DNA of 64,000 nucleotides. Origin: Actinomycetes bacterium. GTDB taxonomy: Bacteria; Actinomycetota; Coriobacteriia; Coriobacteriales; Eggerthellaceae. The notes under the pieces are model-generated. The model searched no databases. It saw only the letters and a list, made by a program, of their open reading frames with translations, and had not been told where the DNA came from. This document shows, piece after piece, positions 17,625 through 26,234 of the stretch. The position numbers were made by a program, and so were the translations under genes. Every line of letters begins with the position of its first letter. Positions within the stretch are counted from its first letter, which is position 1. The stretch lies in assembly GCA_023429565.1 (NCBI GenBank), contig JAEZDJ010000040.1, positions 39,139 through 103,138 on the forward strand, in the 5' to 3' direction.

Positions 17625-19268
17625 ATGATGCTGAACTCGAGTAAGGGAAACCACGAAAGAGAAGGCCTCAGCGCCGACCCGAGCTCCCACGCGGAGGCGG
17701 AAGAACCGCGCGCCAATCCCCGTCGGAGCGTCGCATCCCCCTCTCAAAAAAACGACGCTGCAGCCCCGGAGCATGATCGGCACACTCAGCGCGGACAGGC
17801 GAACCACAAAGAAAAAAACAAGAAGCCCAACGTCATCAAGCGCACGGTCAATGGGTGGTGCAACCGTCTGCTGGGAGCGGTTTCCAAAGGAACCCTCAGC
17901 GGGCAGGAGGAGGCTTACGCCGCGCACCGCACCTCAAGAGACTATGTGTGGAACACCATAGGCTTCAGCGTGTGGGGCATGGTGTTCCCCTTGCTCACCA
18001 TTGTCGTCACGCAGCTAGTTGGGGTGGAACAGGCTGGCATGTTCTCCCTAGCCTTCGTCACCGGCATGCTGCTCATGATCGTGGCCAACTACGGCGTTCG
18101 GACCTATCAGGTCTCAGACGTGCACGAGGCCCACTCCTTCTCGGACTACCAAGTCAACCGATGGATCACGTGCGCGTGCATGGTTGTGGTGGGAGTGGTG
18201 TATTGCCTCGTGAGAGGCTACGACCAGCAGATGTTCCTTATCAGCCTTGGAGTTTACCTCTACAAGATGATCGATGGGCTGGCGGATGTGTATGAGGGAC
18301 GACTCCAGCAAATGGACAAGCTCTACCTTGCCGGAATCTCCCAAGCGTTTCGATCGATTGTCGTGCTCATCGTGTTCTCCGCCTGCCTTCTGGTCACCCG
18401 CGACCTCGGCATCTCCAGCATCGCGATGGCCATGGCTGCCGCAGCATCGTTCGTCGTGCTGACGTTTCCCCTCGCCTTGTTCGAAACCCCCAAATCGCGC
18501 CATTGGACAACGGGCAACGTGCTGATGCTGTTCAAGCAGTGCTTCCCGCTTTTCATTGCACTGTTTCTCTATGCCCTTATCGACAACATGCCCAAATTCG
18601 TCATGGAGGGAGTGCTCAGCTACGACAACCAGCTCTACTTCAATGCCCTGTACTTCCCTGCCCAGGGAATCCTGCTCACCGTCGGCTTCATCTACCGGCC
18701 CCTTCTGGTTCGCATGGCGAACGTGTGGGCCGATCCCGAAAAGCGCAAACGGTTTGACCTCATCATCGTGGTGATACTCGCAGTGGTAGTGGTCGTTACC
18801 GCAATCACGGCATTGATCATGGGCTGGATCGGCATCACCCTCATGAGCTTCCTATATGGCATCGATTTCGAAGAGTTCCGGGGTCTGTGCTACATCATGC
18901 TGGCAGCAGGAGGGGTGACTGCAGCCATCGATTTTCTCTATCAGGTGGTCACCGTGCTGCGACAGCAGAAGTCAGTCACGAAACTGTATCTGATCACGTT
19001 CGGATTCTCCCTGTTCATTCCCATACTGCTGGTGAACTTCACCGGTCTGCCGGGAGCCGTCATCGGCTACCTCATCGTCATGTGCATCCTGCTGGTGCTG
19101 CTCATCTCCGAATACCTCCGCATACGCATAGAATTCTCACGGCAGGAACAGGCCGAAGCAGAAGCGATGGCAGCTCGAGAGGCGCGGCAGCGCCGCCCCA
19201 GCGAGGTGCGCGCTGAACGCGAGCATAGAAAGCAGGTCCTGGAGAAACGCGGCACGCATCGAAAGTAG
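17625..19268 (+). CDS. Polytopic membrane protein of the polysaccharide-flippase (Wzx/MVF) type
   Basis: The 547-residue product begins with an unusual ~100-residue hydrophilic, basic, low-complexity region, followed by about 12 to 14 hydrophobic segments from WNTIGFSVWGMVFPLL to ISEYLRI, and ends in a charged, probably coiled tail. The pattern resembles lipopolysaccharide/teichoic-acid O-unit flippases, but no glycosyltransferase genes flank it. The SD AGAAGGAG is 17 bases from the ATG at 17625, an unusually long gap. It probably exports an envelope glycan intermediate; this is inference from topology and general similarity. Confidence 0.65.
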   Translation: MMLNSSKGNHEREGLSADPSSHAEAEEPRANPRRSVASPSQKNDAAAPEHDRHTQRGQANHKEKNKKPNVIKRTVNGWCNRLLGAVSKGTLSGQEEAYAAHRTSRDYVWNTIGFSVWGMVFPLLTIVVTQLVGVEQAGMFSLAFVTGMLLMIVANYGVRTYQVSDVHEAHSFSDYQVNRWITCACMVVVGVVYCLVRGYDQQMFLISLGVYLYKMIDGLADVYEGRLQQMDKLYLAGISQAFRSIVVLIVFSACLLVTRDLGISSIAMAMAAAASFVVLTFPLALFETPKSRHWTTGNVLMLFKQCFPLFIALFLYALIDNMPKFVMEGVLSYDNQLYFNALYFPAQGILLTVGFIYRPLLVRMANVWADPEKRKRFDLIIVVILAVVVVVTAITALIMGWIGITLMSFLYGIDFEEFRGLCYIMLAAGGVTAAIDFLYQVVTVLRQQKSVTKLYLITFGFSLFIPILLVNFTGLPGAVIGYLIVMCILLVLLISEYLRIRIEFSRQEQAEAEAMAAREARQRRPSEVRAEREHRKQVLEKRGTHRK

Positions 19269-19334
19269 ATATCGTTTGATCTGAATCAAGGCGAGAAGGC
19301 ACCTCAGATCGAAACACAACCCCGTGTCAGACTC

Positions 19335-19374
19335 AACCCACAGGCGACACCATGCATGGTGTCGCCTGTGGGTT
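19335..19374. terminator. Perfect 20-bp-arm terminator between convergent genes
   Basis: The arms 19335-19354 and 19355-19374 are exact complements, giving a long stem with a tight loop. On the plus strand CCTTTTCT follows. It separates the flippase-like gene from the HTH-less LysR-domain gene and can act in both directions. Confidence 0.85.
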
Positions 19375-19380
19375 CCTTTT

Positions 19381-20034
19381 CTAAAAGCGGGCGTATCTCT
19401 CAAGATTCTTGCGCAGCGCATCGACAAAGCGCTGGGCAGTGTCGCTCAGCGTTTCCCCCTTGCGGGCAACGTAGCCCAAATGCAGCCTGACATCGGAGTC
19501 AAGCGGGACGGTGTCAAGGCCGGCGCCGTCAGATATCCCCACGAGAATGCCGCTCGTCACCGTATAGCCGTTGAGTGCCACGATGAGTTCAGAGAGCGAC
19601 GCACGGTCAGTGCACGCGATGCTCTTCGCAGGAGAGGATTCGAACAGCGCCTCCTCAGAAAACGCCGCAGACGATCCTTCTTCTTGCTCGAAATACAGAT
19701 AAGGATAGTCAGCGAGGTCATCGAGGGTCAGGCTTTTGGCATGCACCAATGGGTGACTCGCCGGCAAGGCAACGCGGGGAGCCGATTCGATGAGCTCCAC
19801 GAACTCAAGCCCCGCTTCGTCAAGCGCTGCGTTCAGCTCGTCGGCCGTTGCAGACGTCTGCACCAGAATACCCAGCTCGCTTCTTCCCTCCGCAACATCG
19901 TCGATGACGCCGCGCGTCGTGCGGTCGCGGAAGGCATACCCGTACGAATCGCCTCCCAATGCGAGCACCACATGCGCAAATGTTTGCACGTTGAACAGGT
20001 AGTGCTGTCCGGAAACCGCGAATGTCTTGGTCAT
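19381..20034 (-). CDS. Stand-alone LysR substrate-binding domain (no HTH)
   Basis: The 217-residue product starts at MTKTFAVSGQHYLFNVQTF with GGGAAGGA upstream. It aligns by eye with the effector domain of the two LysR proteins in this window (LRLAVSTQHYAFSVQAF; RGVIDDV; SELGIL; ADYPYLYFEQ; DRASLSELIVALNGYTVTSGIL; HLGYV). The ~90-residue N-terminal DNA-binding and linker part is absent, and the upstream sequence is occupied by the CoA-ligase gene, so it is not a simple frameshift. It lies 16 bases after that gene and is likely co-transcribed. It could be a ligand sensor or an inhibitor of full-length LysR proteins by mixed oligomerisation. Confidence 0.8.
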   Translation of the reverse strand: MTKTFAVSGQHYLFNVQTFAHVVLALGGDSYGYAFRDRTTRGVIDDVAEGRSELGILVQTSATADELNAALDEAGLEFVELIESAPRVALPASHPLVHAKSLTLDDLADYPYLYFEQEEGSSAAFSEEALFESSPAKSIACTDRASLSELIVALNGYTVTSGILVGISDGAGLDTVPLDSDVRLHLGYVARKGETLSDTAQRFVDALRKNLERYARF

Positions 20035-20050
20035 GGTAGCGTCCTTCCCT

Positions 20051-21394
20051 CTATCTGGTGGTGCAGCCTCGTTCGTCGACGAACCGCGACGACTTGTGCT
20101 CCGACGACGTGCCCAGCTTGCCCGCATCGTGCACGATCACGTTCTGGGGTCGGACGCCAACGTGAGCCTTGATGGCCGCTATCGTTCGACTGGCCACCTC
20201 GTCATAGGGCTCATCGCTGTCGAGCGCCCGTTCGACAGACACCTCATACTTGCAAGTATAGTCCTGTTCGTACACGCGAATGGAATATTCTCCGGTAAGG
20301 CCTTCCAAACCGCGCACGACATATTCGATGTCCGTGGGAAACACGTTGACGGCGCTCACGATGAACATCTCGTCTTTGCGGCCGGTCACATGGATGCGCG
20401 CGAGAGTGCGGCCGCATTCGCAAGTGTCGGTGCTCACGTAGCCGATGTCCCCCGTGCGGAACCGAATCATGGGACGGGCCTTCTTCATGAGCGTCGTGTA
20501 CACCAGCTCGCCCGTCTCGCCGGGAGCCAGCACCTCGCCCGTGGTGGGGTCGACCGTCTCCACGAGAATCTGATCCTCGACGATATGCAAGCCGTCTTTC
20601 GCTTCGCACATCGCGGCGCATGCCCCGTAGATATCCGACAGGCCATAGAAGTCAACGACTTTGGCGCCCCACAGATTCTCGATGGACTCGCGTGTCGAGG
20701 TGATGGATCCGCCAGCCTCGCCAGCCACGATGATGGTGTGAATGTTGAAATCGACCTTGGGGTCATACCCTTTTTCCTTTGCTATCTCCCCCAGGTGCCA
20801 CGCATAGGATGGCGATGTCCAGATAATGGTGGGTTGATACTGCTTCAAAACGAACAGCAACCGGTCAGACGGAACAGCCCCCACCCAAATGGCCAAGGCG
20901 CCAAGGCGCTGCGCGCCGATGACATCGGGCCCGCCAACGTACAGCGCAAAGTTGAGCCCATGCACATAGCGATCGTTGGGACGCATGCCGGCCTGCCAAA
21001 ACAAGCGGGCCTCCGTGTCCTGCCAAAGGTCGAAGTCCTCCTGCGTGAACGGACTCACCGTGGGAACGCCTGTCGAGCCCGATGACGTCGCCATGAAAAC
21101 GACCTGTTCCTCGGGCACCGAGCACATCTCCCCAAAGAAGCTGCCCACATGTTGGGTCTCGCGCTCCGTCTTCTTGTCGACGAAGGGGAGGTTGGCGATA
21201 TCGTCGAGCGTTTTGATGTCTTCGGGCTTCACCCCTGCCTCGTCAAACGAGCGCCGATAGTACACCGTGTTCTCATATGCGTAAGCCGCCATGTCCTTCA
21301 GGCGCTGCAGCTGCAGTGCCTCCAGCTGAGGCCGCGGCATGCATTCAATCTCCGGATCATAGTACTTCTGATCATAGGGGATGTCCTTTGCCAT
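20051..21394 (-). CDS. Phenylacetate-CoA ligase family protein (PaaK-like, AMP-forming)
   Basis: The 447-residue adenylate-forming enzyme starts at MAKDIPYDQKYYDPE with AAGGAG 7 bases upstream. The AMP-binding P-loop is SSGSTGVPTVSPFT; YGLSDIYGA and ELVYTTLMKKARPMIRFRTGD follow, and GRKDEMFIVSAVNVFP marks the C-terminal domain. Such enzymes activate aryl acids such as phenylacetate or indoleacetate to CoA thioesters; without other paa genes the substrate is open. Co-transcribed with an HTH-less LysR domain and divergent from a full LysR, which probably regulates it. Confidence 0.88.
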   Translation of the reverse strand: MAKDIPYDQKYYDPEIECMPRPQLEALQLQRLKDMAAYAYENTVYYRRSFDEAGVKPEDIKTLDDIANLPFVDKKTERETQHVGSFFGEMCSVPEEQVVFMATSSGSTGVPTVSPFTQEDFDLWQDTEARLFWQAGMRPNDRYVHGLNFALYVGGPDVIGAQRLGALAIWVGAVPSDRLLFVLKQYQPTIIWTSPSYAWHLGEIAKEKGYDPKVDFNIHTIIVAGEAGGSITSTRESIENLWGAKVVDFYGLSDIYGACAAMCEAKDGLHIVEDQILVETVDPTTGEVLAPGETGELVYTTLMKKARPMIRFRTGDIGYVSTDTCECGRTLARIHVTGRKDEMFIVSAVNVFPTDIEYVVRGLEGLTGEYSIRVYEQDYTCKYEVSVERALDSDEPYDEVASRTIAAIKAHVGVRPQNVIVHDAGKLGTSSEHKSSRFVDERGCTTR

Positions 21395-21543
21395 GGTTGT
21401 GCTCCTTATTCGCCCATCGTCTTCTACCGCCGCGCATGTCCCGGCATTCGGGCACACGTAACCACGCGCTGCGCAGCGTATTGCATCAAACCATGAACGG
21501 CATCTTGACGCAACCGTTGATGCCATTCGATGTTTTGATGATT

Positions 21544-21566
21544 TGCTATCGGCCCAAACGATAGCA
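21544..21566. promoter_or_regulatory. LysR-type operator between CoA-ligase and LysR genes
   Basis: TGCTATCG (21544-21551) and CGATAGCA (21559-21566) form a perfect inverted repeat with a 7-base spacer, including a T-N11-A core as expected for LysR-type regulators. It sits in the divergent gap 56 bases before the LysR ATG, a usual autoregulatory place. Confidence 0.65.
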
Positions 21567-21621
21567 GAGTAAAATAATGCCAGAGACAAATGGACGGGCA
21601 CAACAGACCGGGAGGGCAAGC

Positions 21622-22548
21622 ATGACGCTGCAGCAGCTCCGCTACCTCATTGCCATCGCAGAGTATGGCTCCATCAATGCCGCCGCGCAGAATCTGTACG
21701 CTTCCCAATCAAACCTGTCGACAGCCATCAAGGAACTTGAACGTGAGCTGGGAATCGCAGTCTTCACGCGCAGCAACCGCGGCGTCACGCTCACCAATGA
21801 CGGAACGGAGCTGCTGGGCTACGCCCGCCAGGTAGTCGAGCAGGCCGACATGCTGGAAACGCGCTATGCCGACAAGGACACGTCCCACCTGCGCCTGGCA
21901 GTGTCAACCCAGCACTATGCATTCAGCGTGCAGGCGTTCGTGAACGTGGTTGAGGCATGCGAGGGCGACGACTATGAATTCATCCTGCGCGAAAGCACCA
22001 CGGCAGAAATCATCGATGACGTGCATGCGTTCCGAAGCGAAGTGGGCATCCTCTACACCGATGACTTCAACCAACGCGTCCTTCATAAGGCGTTCGACGA
22101 TGCAGGCGTGGCGTTCTTCCCCTTATTCGAAGCCGATGTCCACGTGTTTGTGGGGGAACACCACCCTTTGGCGGCAAAAAGGCTTCTGGACCCCTCTGAC
22201 CTCGCCCCCTATCCGCGCTATTCGTTCGAGCAGGGCACGGCGAATTCATTCTATTATTCCGAGGAGCCGCTGAGCCATCTGCCCCACGCCCGCAACATCC
22301 GCATATCAGACCGCGGCACCCTCACCAATCTGCTAACGAGCCACAACGGCTACACCATCTCCACCGGCGTGCTCTCGTCCGAAATGCAGTCGGGCATTGC
22401 CAGCATTCCTCTGGATGTCGAGGGACGCATGCAGGTGGGCTATATCATGCACAAGGAACGACGCCCGAGCCCCCTGCTGATGCGCTACATCAGGGAGTTG
22501 CGAACCATCATCTCGACAAATCCCGCAGTCGAGGCACGCACGGAATAG
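21622..22548 (+). CDS. LysR-family transcriptional regulator
   Basis: The 308-residue protein starts at MTLQQLRYLIAIAEYGSI with GGGAGG upstream (the frame is open from 21577). The N-terminal wHTH covers about residues 1-60 (INAAAQNLYASQSNLSTAIKELE), followed by the linker helix and a two-lobed effector domain with ISDRGTLTNLLTSHNGYTISTGVLS. It is divergent from the PaaK-like gene and probably regulates it in response to an acid or CoA-ester. It has a close paralogue of identical planned length at 52787-53713. Confidence 0.92.
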   Translation: MTLQQLRYLIAIAEYGSINAAAQNLYASQSNLSTAIKELERELGIAVFTRSNRGVTLTNDGTELLGYARQVVEQADMLETRYADKDTSHLRLAVSTQHYAFSVQAFVNVVEACEGDDYEFILRESTTAEIIDDVHAFRSEVGILYTDDFNQRVLHKAFDDAGVAFFPLFEADVHVFVGEHHPLAAKRLLDPSDLAPYPRYSFEQGTANSFYYSEEPLSHLPHARNIRISDRGTLTNLLTSHNGYTISTGVLSSEMQSGIASIPLDVEGRMQVGYIMHKERRPSPLLMRYIRELRTIISTNPAVEARTE

Positions 22549-22594
22549 CGCTTTCCCCACGAGGCCGCATGGCTCAATCAATTCGAGCAAAGGC

Positions 22595-22620
22595 CCCCGA
22601 GGCCTCGAAAGGCCTCGGGG
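22595..22620. terminator. Hairpin between convergent LysR and flavoprotein genes
   Basis: CCCCGAGGCCT and AGGCCTCGGGG form a perfect 11-bp stem closed by CGAA. It lies 46 bases after the LysR stop and 63 bases after the flavoprotein stop on the other strand. Confidence 0.65.
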
Positions 22621-22683
22621 CTCGGCATGCAGGCATCACGCTCCCTTCGAGCTCGTGGCAGGACTGCCCGTCGGCAGTGTGTC

Positions 22684-24411
22684 TCACACGTCTGCTTTCA
22701 GCACATTCTTGCCCGCCAGGCGACCGAACGTGATGGTTCTGCCGCATGCCACACCAGGGAACAGCTCGGGATAGTTGTTGGCAAAGAAGCCCCCGGTGTC
22801 GTTTCCTGCAGCATACAAGCCGGGAATGGCGTTGTGCTCGGTGTCCAAGACCTGCAAGTCCGTGTTGACGCGCAAGCCATCAAGGGTGCAGAGCAGCTGC
22901 CCACCCAGCGTCGCCGCCCTGTAAGGCGGCGTTGTGAGCGGCAGCATGCGATAGCTCTCCTTCCCAAAATCCTCATCCACGCCTTTTGCGCACAGCTCGT
23001 TGTAGCGGGAGACGGTCTCGACCAACGTCGCTGCGGGAACTTGAAGCTTTTCCGCAAGCCCTTCGATGGTGTCCGCCTCCACCACCACCTCGGCGGGAAT
23101 CAGGGTTTCCTCCATCATTCCCGTCTCGGATTCGACGTTGAATATTTGGGCATGCCCTCCCGTCGGGCTTGGAATAATGCGCGAACAGGCAATCGTGTGG
23201 AACTGCTCGACCTGAGCGACCCAGTTCGCGTCCCAGAGTTCGCAGTACACTCCGTCACGCTGCACCGTTCCGGCAGCGTAGATGAAATCATAGGGCACGC
23301 TTTCGTTGCAAAAACGCTCGCCATCCTTGTTCACCTTCAAAAAGGGCTGGCTACCGATATGCGTCATGATGCCGGGTTGAGAGTAAGCCCCTCCGCCCTT
23401 CGAGCCCGCCGGCACTCCACCGCGATCAAACACCATGACCGTCGGCTGTTCATCCATGGCAGCCCCCGCCCACAGGGCAGCCTTGATGCCGTCGCCATTG
23501 TTCATTTGGCCTGGCGCCTCAAGAGCCGTGCAATGGTCAACGGCCATCTTGTTGCGTGCTTCCATGATTTCCTCGTTGCAACAGTACCCGCCCGTAGCTA
23601 TGATGACGCCCTTTGAAGCGTTGAATCTCACCAGGCCGTCTTGCCCTTCGGCAATCACGGCGCTCACGCGGCCCGTGCCGTCGTCCTCGCGTATGAGCCG
23701 CTTCATTTCCGTCGATGTACGAACATCGACGCCCAAAGACTCAATTTTCTTCGATACGAAGTCGAGGCTCTTGAGCCTCTCGCTGTCATTCTGGACGTTA
23801 TGCTGGATGGCGAAGGTTTTATAGACGCCATGGTCGGGGTTGCCGATGTCCGTCTCGAAAAACACGTAGGCGTTTGGATCCTGCTCCCGGATCACGTCGT
23901 CAAGCCAGTCAACCGTTTCACCTGAATGATCTGCCCATAAGCGAATCAGGCGTTGGTCGCAACGATGGGACGCATAGAAACACAGGTATTCAACCACCTC
24001 GTTCTTGTCAAGTTCGACACCCTTTTCCTTCTGCAGGCGAGACCCCACGGCGCCGATCCATTCGCGGCAGTTCGATCCAACCTGACCTGTTTTTTCCAAC
24101 AAGACGACACGGGCTCCCTCCTCGGCAGCAGAGGCCGCGGCAAACATGCCGCCGTTGCCAGCTCCGATGACCACCACTTCGGCATCGACCGTCTCAATGA
24201 TTTTGCTCTCGTCGACGGCCTCCGGTTCGCCAATCCAGTCAGTCGTTCCCGACGATCCGCGGGAGCTTGCCGCTTCGCTTTCCGCTGCCGCCTTGTCCTT
24301 CGGCGCACATCCGACAAGCCCTCCCACAGCTGCACCGGTCATGGCAAAAGCGCCCAATCCTAAAAAGCCCCGTCGGCTCAGGTTGCCGCCCTCGGTATAC
24401 TCGGTATCCAA
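22684..24411 (-). CDS. Tat-exported FAD flavoprotein, Cgr2/fumarate-reductase-like
   Basis: I choose the TTG at 24411, which follows AAAGGAGAGGG, giving 575 residues with a Tat motif (LSRRGFLGLG, R13-R14) and lipobox LVGC (C35). The longer frame to 24534 lacks support. The FAD motif is VVVIGAGNGGMFAAASAAEEG, with GVIIATGGYCCNEEIMEARNK, and the C-terminus GLYAAGNDTGGFFANNYPE ... GRTITFGRLAG is the form seen in Eggerthella lenta Cgr2 and relatives. Such proteins take electrons from membrane cytochromes to reduce organic acceptors outside the cytoplasm. No cytochrome gene is adjacent. Divergent LuxR-type regulator 3 is the likely controller. Confidence 0.88.
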   Translation of the reverse strand: MDTEYTEGGNLSRRGFLGLGAFAMTGAAVGGLVGCAPKDKAAAESEAASSRGSSGTTDWIGEPEAVDESKIIETVDAEVVVIGAGNGGMFAAASAAEEGARVVLLEKTGQVGSNCREWIGAVGSRLQKEKGVELDKNEVVEYLCFYASHRCDQRLIRLWADHSGETVDWLDDVIREQDPNAYVFFETDIGNPDHGVYKTFAIQHNVQNDSERLKSLDFVSKKIESLGVDVRTSTEMKRLIREDDGTGRVSAVIAEGQDGLVRFNASKGVIIATGGYCCNEEIMEARNKMAVDHCTALEAPGQMNNGDGIKAALWAGAAMDEQPTVMVFDRGGVPAGSKGGGAYSQPGIMTHIGSQPFLKVNKDGERFCNESVPYDFIYAAGTVQRDGVYCELWDANWVAQVEQFHTIACSRIIPSPTGGHAQIFNVESETGMMEETLIPAEVVVEADTIEGLAEKLQVPAATLVETVSRYNELCAKGVDEDFGKESYRMLPLTTPPYRAATLGGQLLCTLDGLRVNTDLQVLDTEHNAIPGLYAAGNDTGGFFANNYPELFPGVACGRTITFGRLAGKNVLKADV

Positions 24412-24654
24412 TTCCCTCTCCTTTGATCCAATGGCTTCATCCCCTCGTTCTGAAACGCTCCAGGGATGCCTCGGTTGCCATGTTCCCGGCAGGACCATGG
24501 CGCCGCATCGTGGCAAAGGAGGTATTGTTGCCAAAAACGCTTTCTCGGCATCCTAAAAAAGAGGGGATTCTGCCATCCTTCCACTTCGTATTGGAGCTTG
24601 GCGAAGCACGGGACGGCGAGATGTGGTAAAAACAGAGAGGGGAAGGGGGTTCTC

Positions 24655-26139
24655 ATGCGAAACATCACAACATTTTTGGGAGACATGCGCGAATGCGTGG
24701 ACATGCGAGTGGCCCTCACGTCGACGGCTCTTTGCACCTGGGCACTTGCGCTCATGTGTGGTCCGCTGGCGGCCCTGCCCGAGCGTCTGACGTCACATCC
24801 TCTGCTCTCCATCTGCCTTGCCGCGCTGCCGCTCTGCTCCCTCTCCCTCTGCGGCCTCTTCGCTCGAAAAAATGCTCGGCTGACAGCCAGCCCCCTGCTC
24901 GGAAGGACAAGCTGCGTTGCGCTTGCTGCAGGCACGCTGCTTGTCGCCTTGGCGGCGGGCCGAACTCCCCTGCTTGTCGCAGGCATGGCTCTTGCCTGGT
25001 TCTTCTTGCCCGTAGGCATGGTCGCCCTTTCTGCGGGATATGCCCGCGTCCCCTTGCGTCGCAGAATCGCAACCACGGCAGCCACCAGCATGTTTTCCGC
25101 CCTGCTGCTCATGCTGCTGCTATTCCTTGCACCTCCCTCAGGCCTGATTATCTGCCTCTTCCTTCCGCTGGCAACGGCAGTCGCCATCACTCCGGACTCG
25201 CCTTCAGAAAGGGTTCAGGGATCGGACACGGGTCCCTCCGAGGATCGGCCCATTCGGTATGACCCCTCATTTGCCTTGACCATAGGGGCTTATGGGTTTT
25301 TAGCCTCACTCATTGGATGGGGATCGTTCGCGACTGTGCTTTCAGGCTCCACCATGACCATAGCCCTCACTGCCCTCACCTACGTCACCACGCTTTTCGC
25401 AATAACCCTCTATAAGATGAGAAAGGGATTTTTCGAAGACTCCAACTCGGCCTATAAGCCTGCTCCCCTCCTCTTCGCAGCGGGATTCTTTCTGCTCCCC
25501 TTTCTCAAGCCTCCGTTTGAGAGCTTGGGATACGCGCTCATCTTCACCGGATTTGGCGTGTTCTTCGTCTATTGTTGGATTGTCATTGGAAACCATATCC
25601 AAAAATTCAAGTGGAATTATGCAGCAGGGGCATCACGCGCGCTGCTTATCCTCTTTGCGGGCGTCGCCCTGGGCTGTGTGTCAGCCCGCCTGCTTTTACT
25701 GCTGCCCTTGGACCCTCGGACGACGACCAGCGCCCTCGGGCTGCTGACGCTTGTCGTGCTGCTGTGGCTCATGGCCAAGGGGGACTACTTCGCCAATGAG
25801 CCAGGACAGGATGCAAGCGTTTTCAAGATAGGCCGTTCGCCGACGGAACAAGGCAGAACCGATGAGCCCTCGTTTGATCTTTTCGTCTCATCCTACGGCA
25901 TTTCAAGAAGAGAACTCGACGTGGTGAGGCTGCTGGCCAAAGGACGCAACGTGCCGTTCATCTGCGATGAGCTTTTCATTGCGAAAAGCACGGTGCAAAC
26001 TCACATCAAGCATATCTACGCAAAGGTGGGTGCCTCGAACCGACAAGAGCTTCTCGATGCCATCGAGCATGCACGTGCAGGGAACGAGGAAATCCCGATG
26101 CATACGTCGAGTGGTGGATCGGCCGACGATGCCGACTGA
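24655..26139 (+). CDS. Membrane-spanning LuxR-family transcriptional regulator (no. 3)
   Basis: The frame is open from 24466, but the purine-rich SD GGGGAAGGGGG before ATG 24655 and the start of the hydrophobic domain favour 24655 (494 residues). About 12 hydrophobic segments are followed by a LuxR HTH near residues 411-468 (ISRRELDVVRLLAKG; AKSTVQTHIKHIYAKVG). It is divergent from the flavoprotein gene, which starts 243 bases away, repeating the sensor-plus-reductase pattern. Confidence 0.87.
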   Translation: MRNITTFLGDMRECVDMRVALTSTALCTWALALMCGPLAALPERLTSHPLLSICLAALPLCSLSLCGLFARKNARLTASPLLGRTSCVALAAGTLLVALAAGRTPLLVAGMALAWFFLPVGMVALSAGYARVPLRRRIATTAATSMFSALLLMLLLFLAPPSGLIICLFLPLATAVAITPDSPSERVQGSDTGPSEDRPIRYDPSFALTIGAYGFLASLIGWGSFATVLSGSTMTIALTALTYVTTLFAITLYKMRKGFFEDSNSAYKPAPLLFAAGFFLLPFLKPPFESLGYALIFTGFGVFFVYCWIVIGNHIQKFKWNYAAGASRALLILFAGVALGCVSARLLLLLPLDPRTTTSALGLLTLVVLLWLMAKGDYFANEPGQDASVFKIGRSPTEQGRTDEPSFDLFVSSYGISRRELDVVRLLAKGRNVPFICDELFIAKSTVQTHIKHIYAKVGASNRQELLDAIEHARAGNEEIPMHTSSGGSADDAD

Positions 26140-26146
26140 GGCACAT

Positions 26147-26176
26147 AAAAAACGCCGCCCCGCAAGAGGCGACGTT
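26147..26176 (-). terminator. Terminator after guaB
   Basis: Read on the minus strand, AACGTCGCC pairs with GGCGGCGTT (one mismatch) and is followed by a T-run. It lies about 60 bases past the guaB stop and also follows the LuxR-type stop on the plus strand. Confidence 0.7.
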
Positions 26177-26234
26177 TCCCGGTTTCAGTGCTTGAGCTTC
26201 GCTGCTGACACGAAAGCCAGCATGTTGCGGGCAG

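Noticed and set aside
22412..24534. Longer N-termini from the largest open frames (for example 24534, 40689, 42637, 59915, 60540)
   Set aside because: Signal peptides, Shine-Dalgarno positions and family starts all favour the internal starts given; the extra residues are low-complexity and overlap promoters or terminators.
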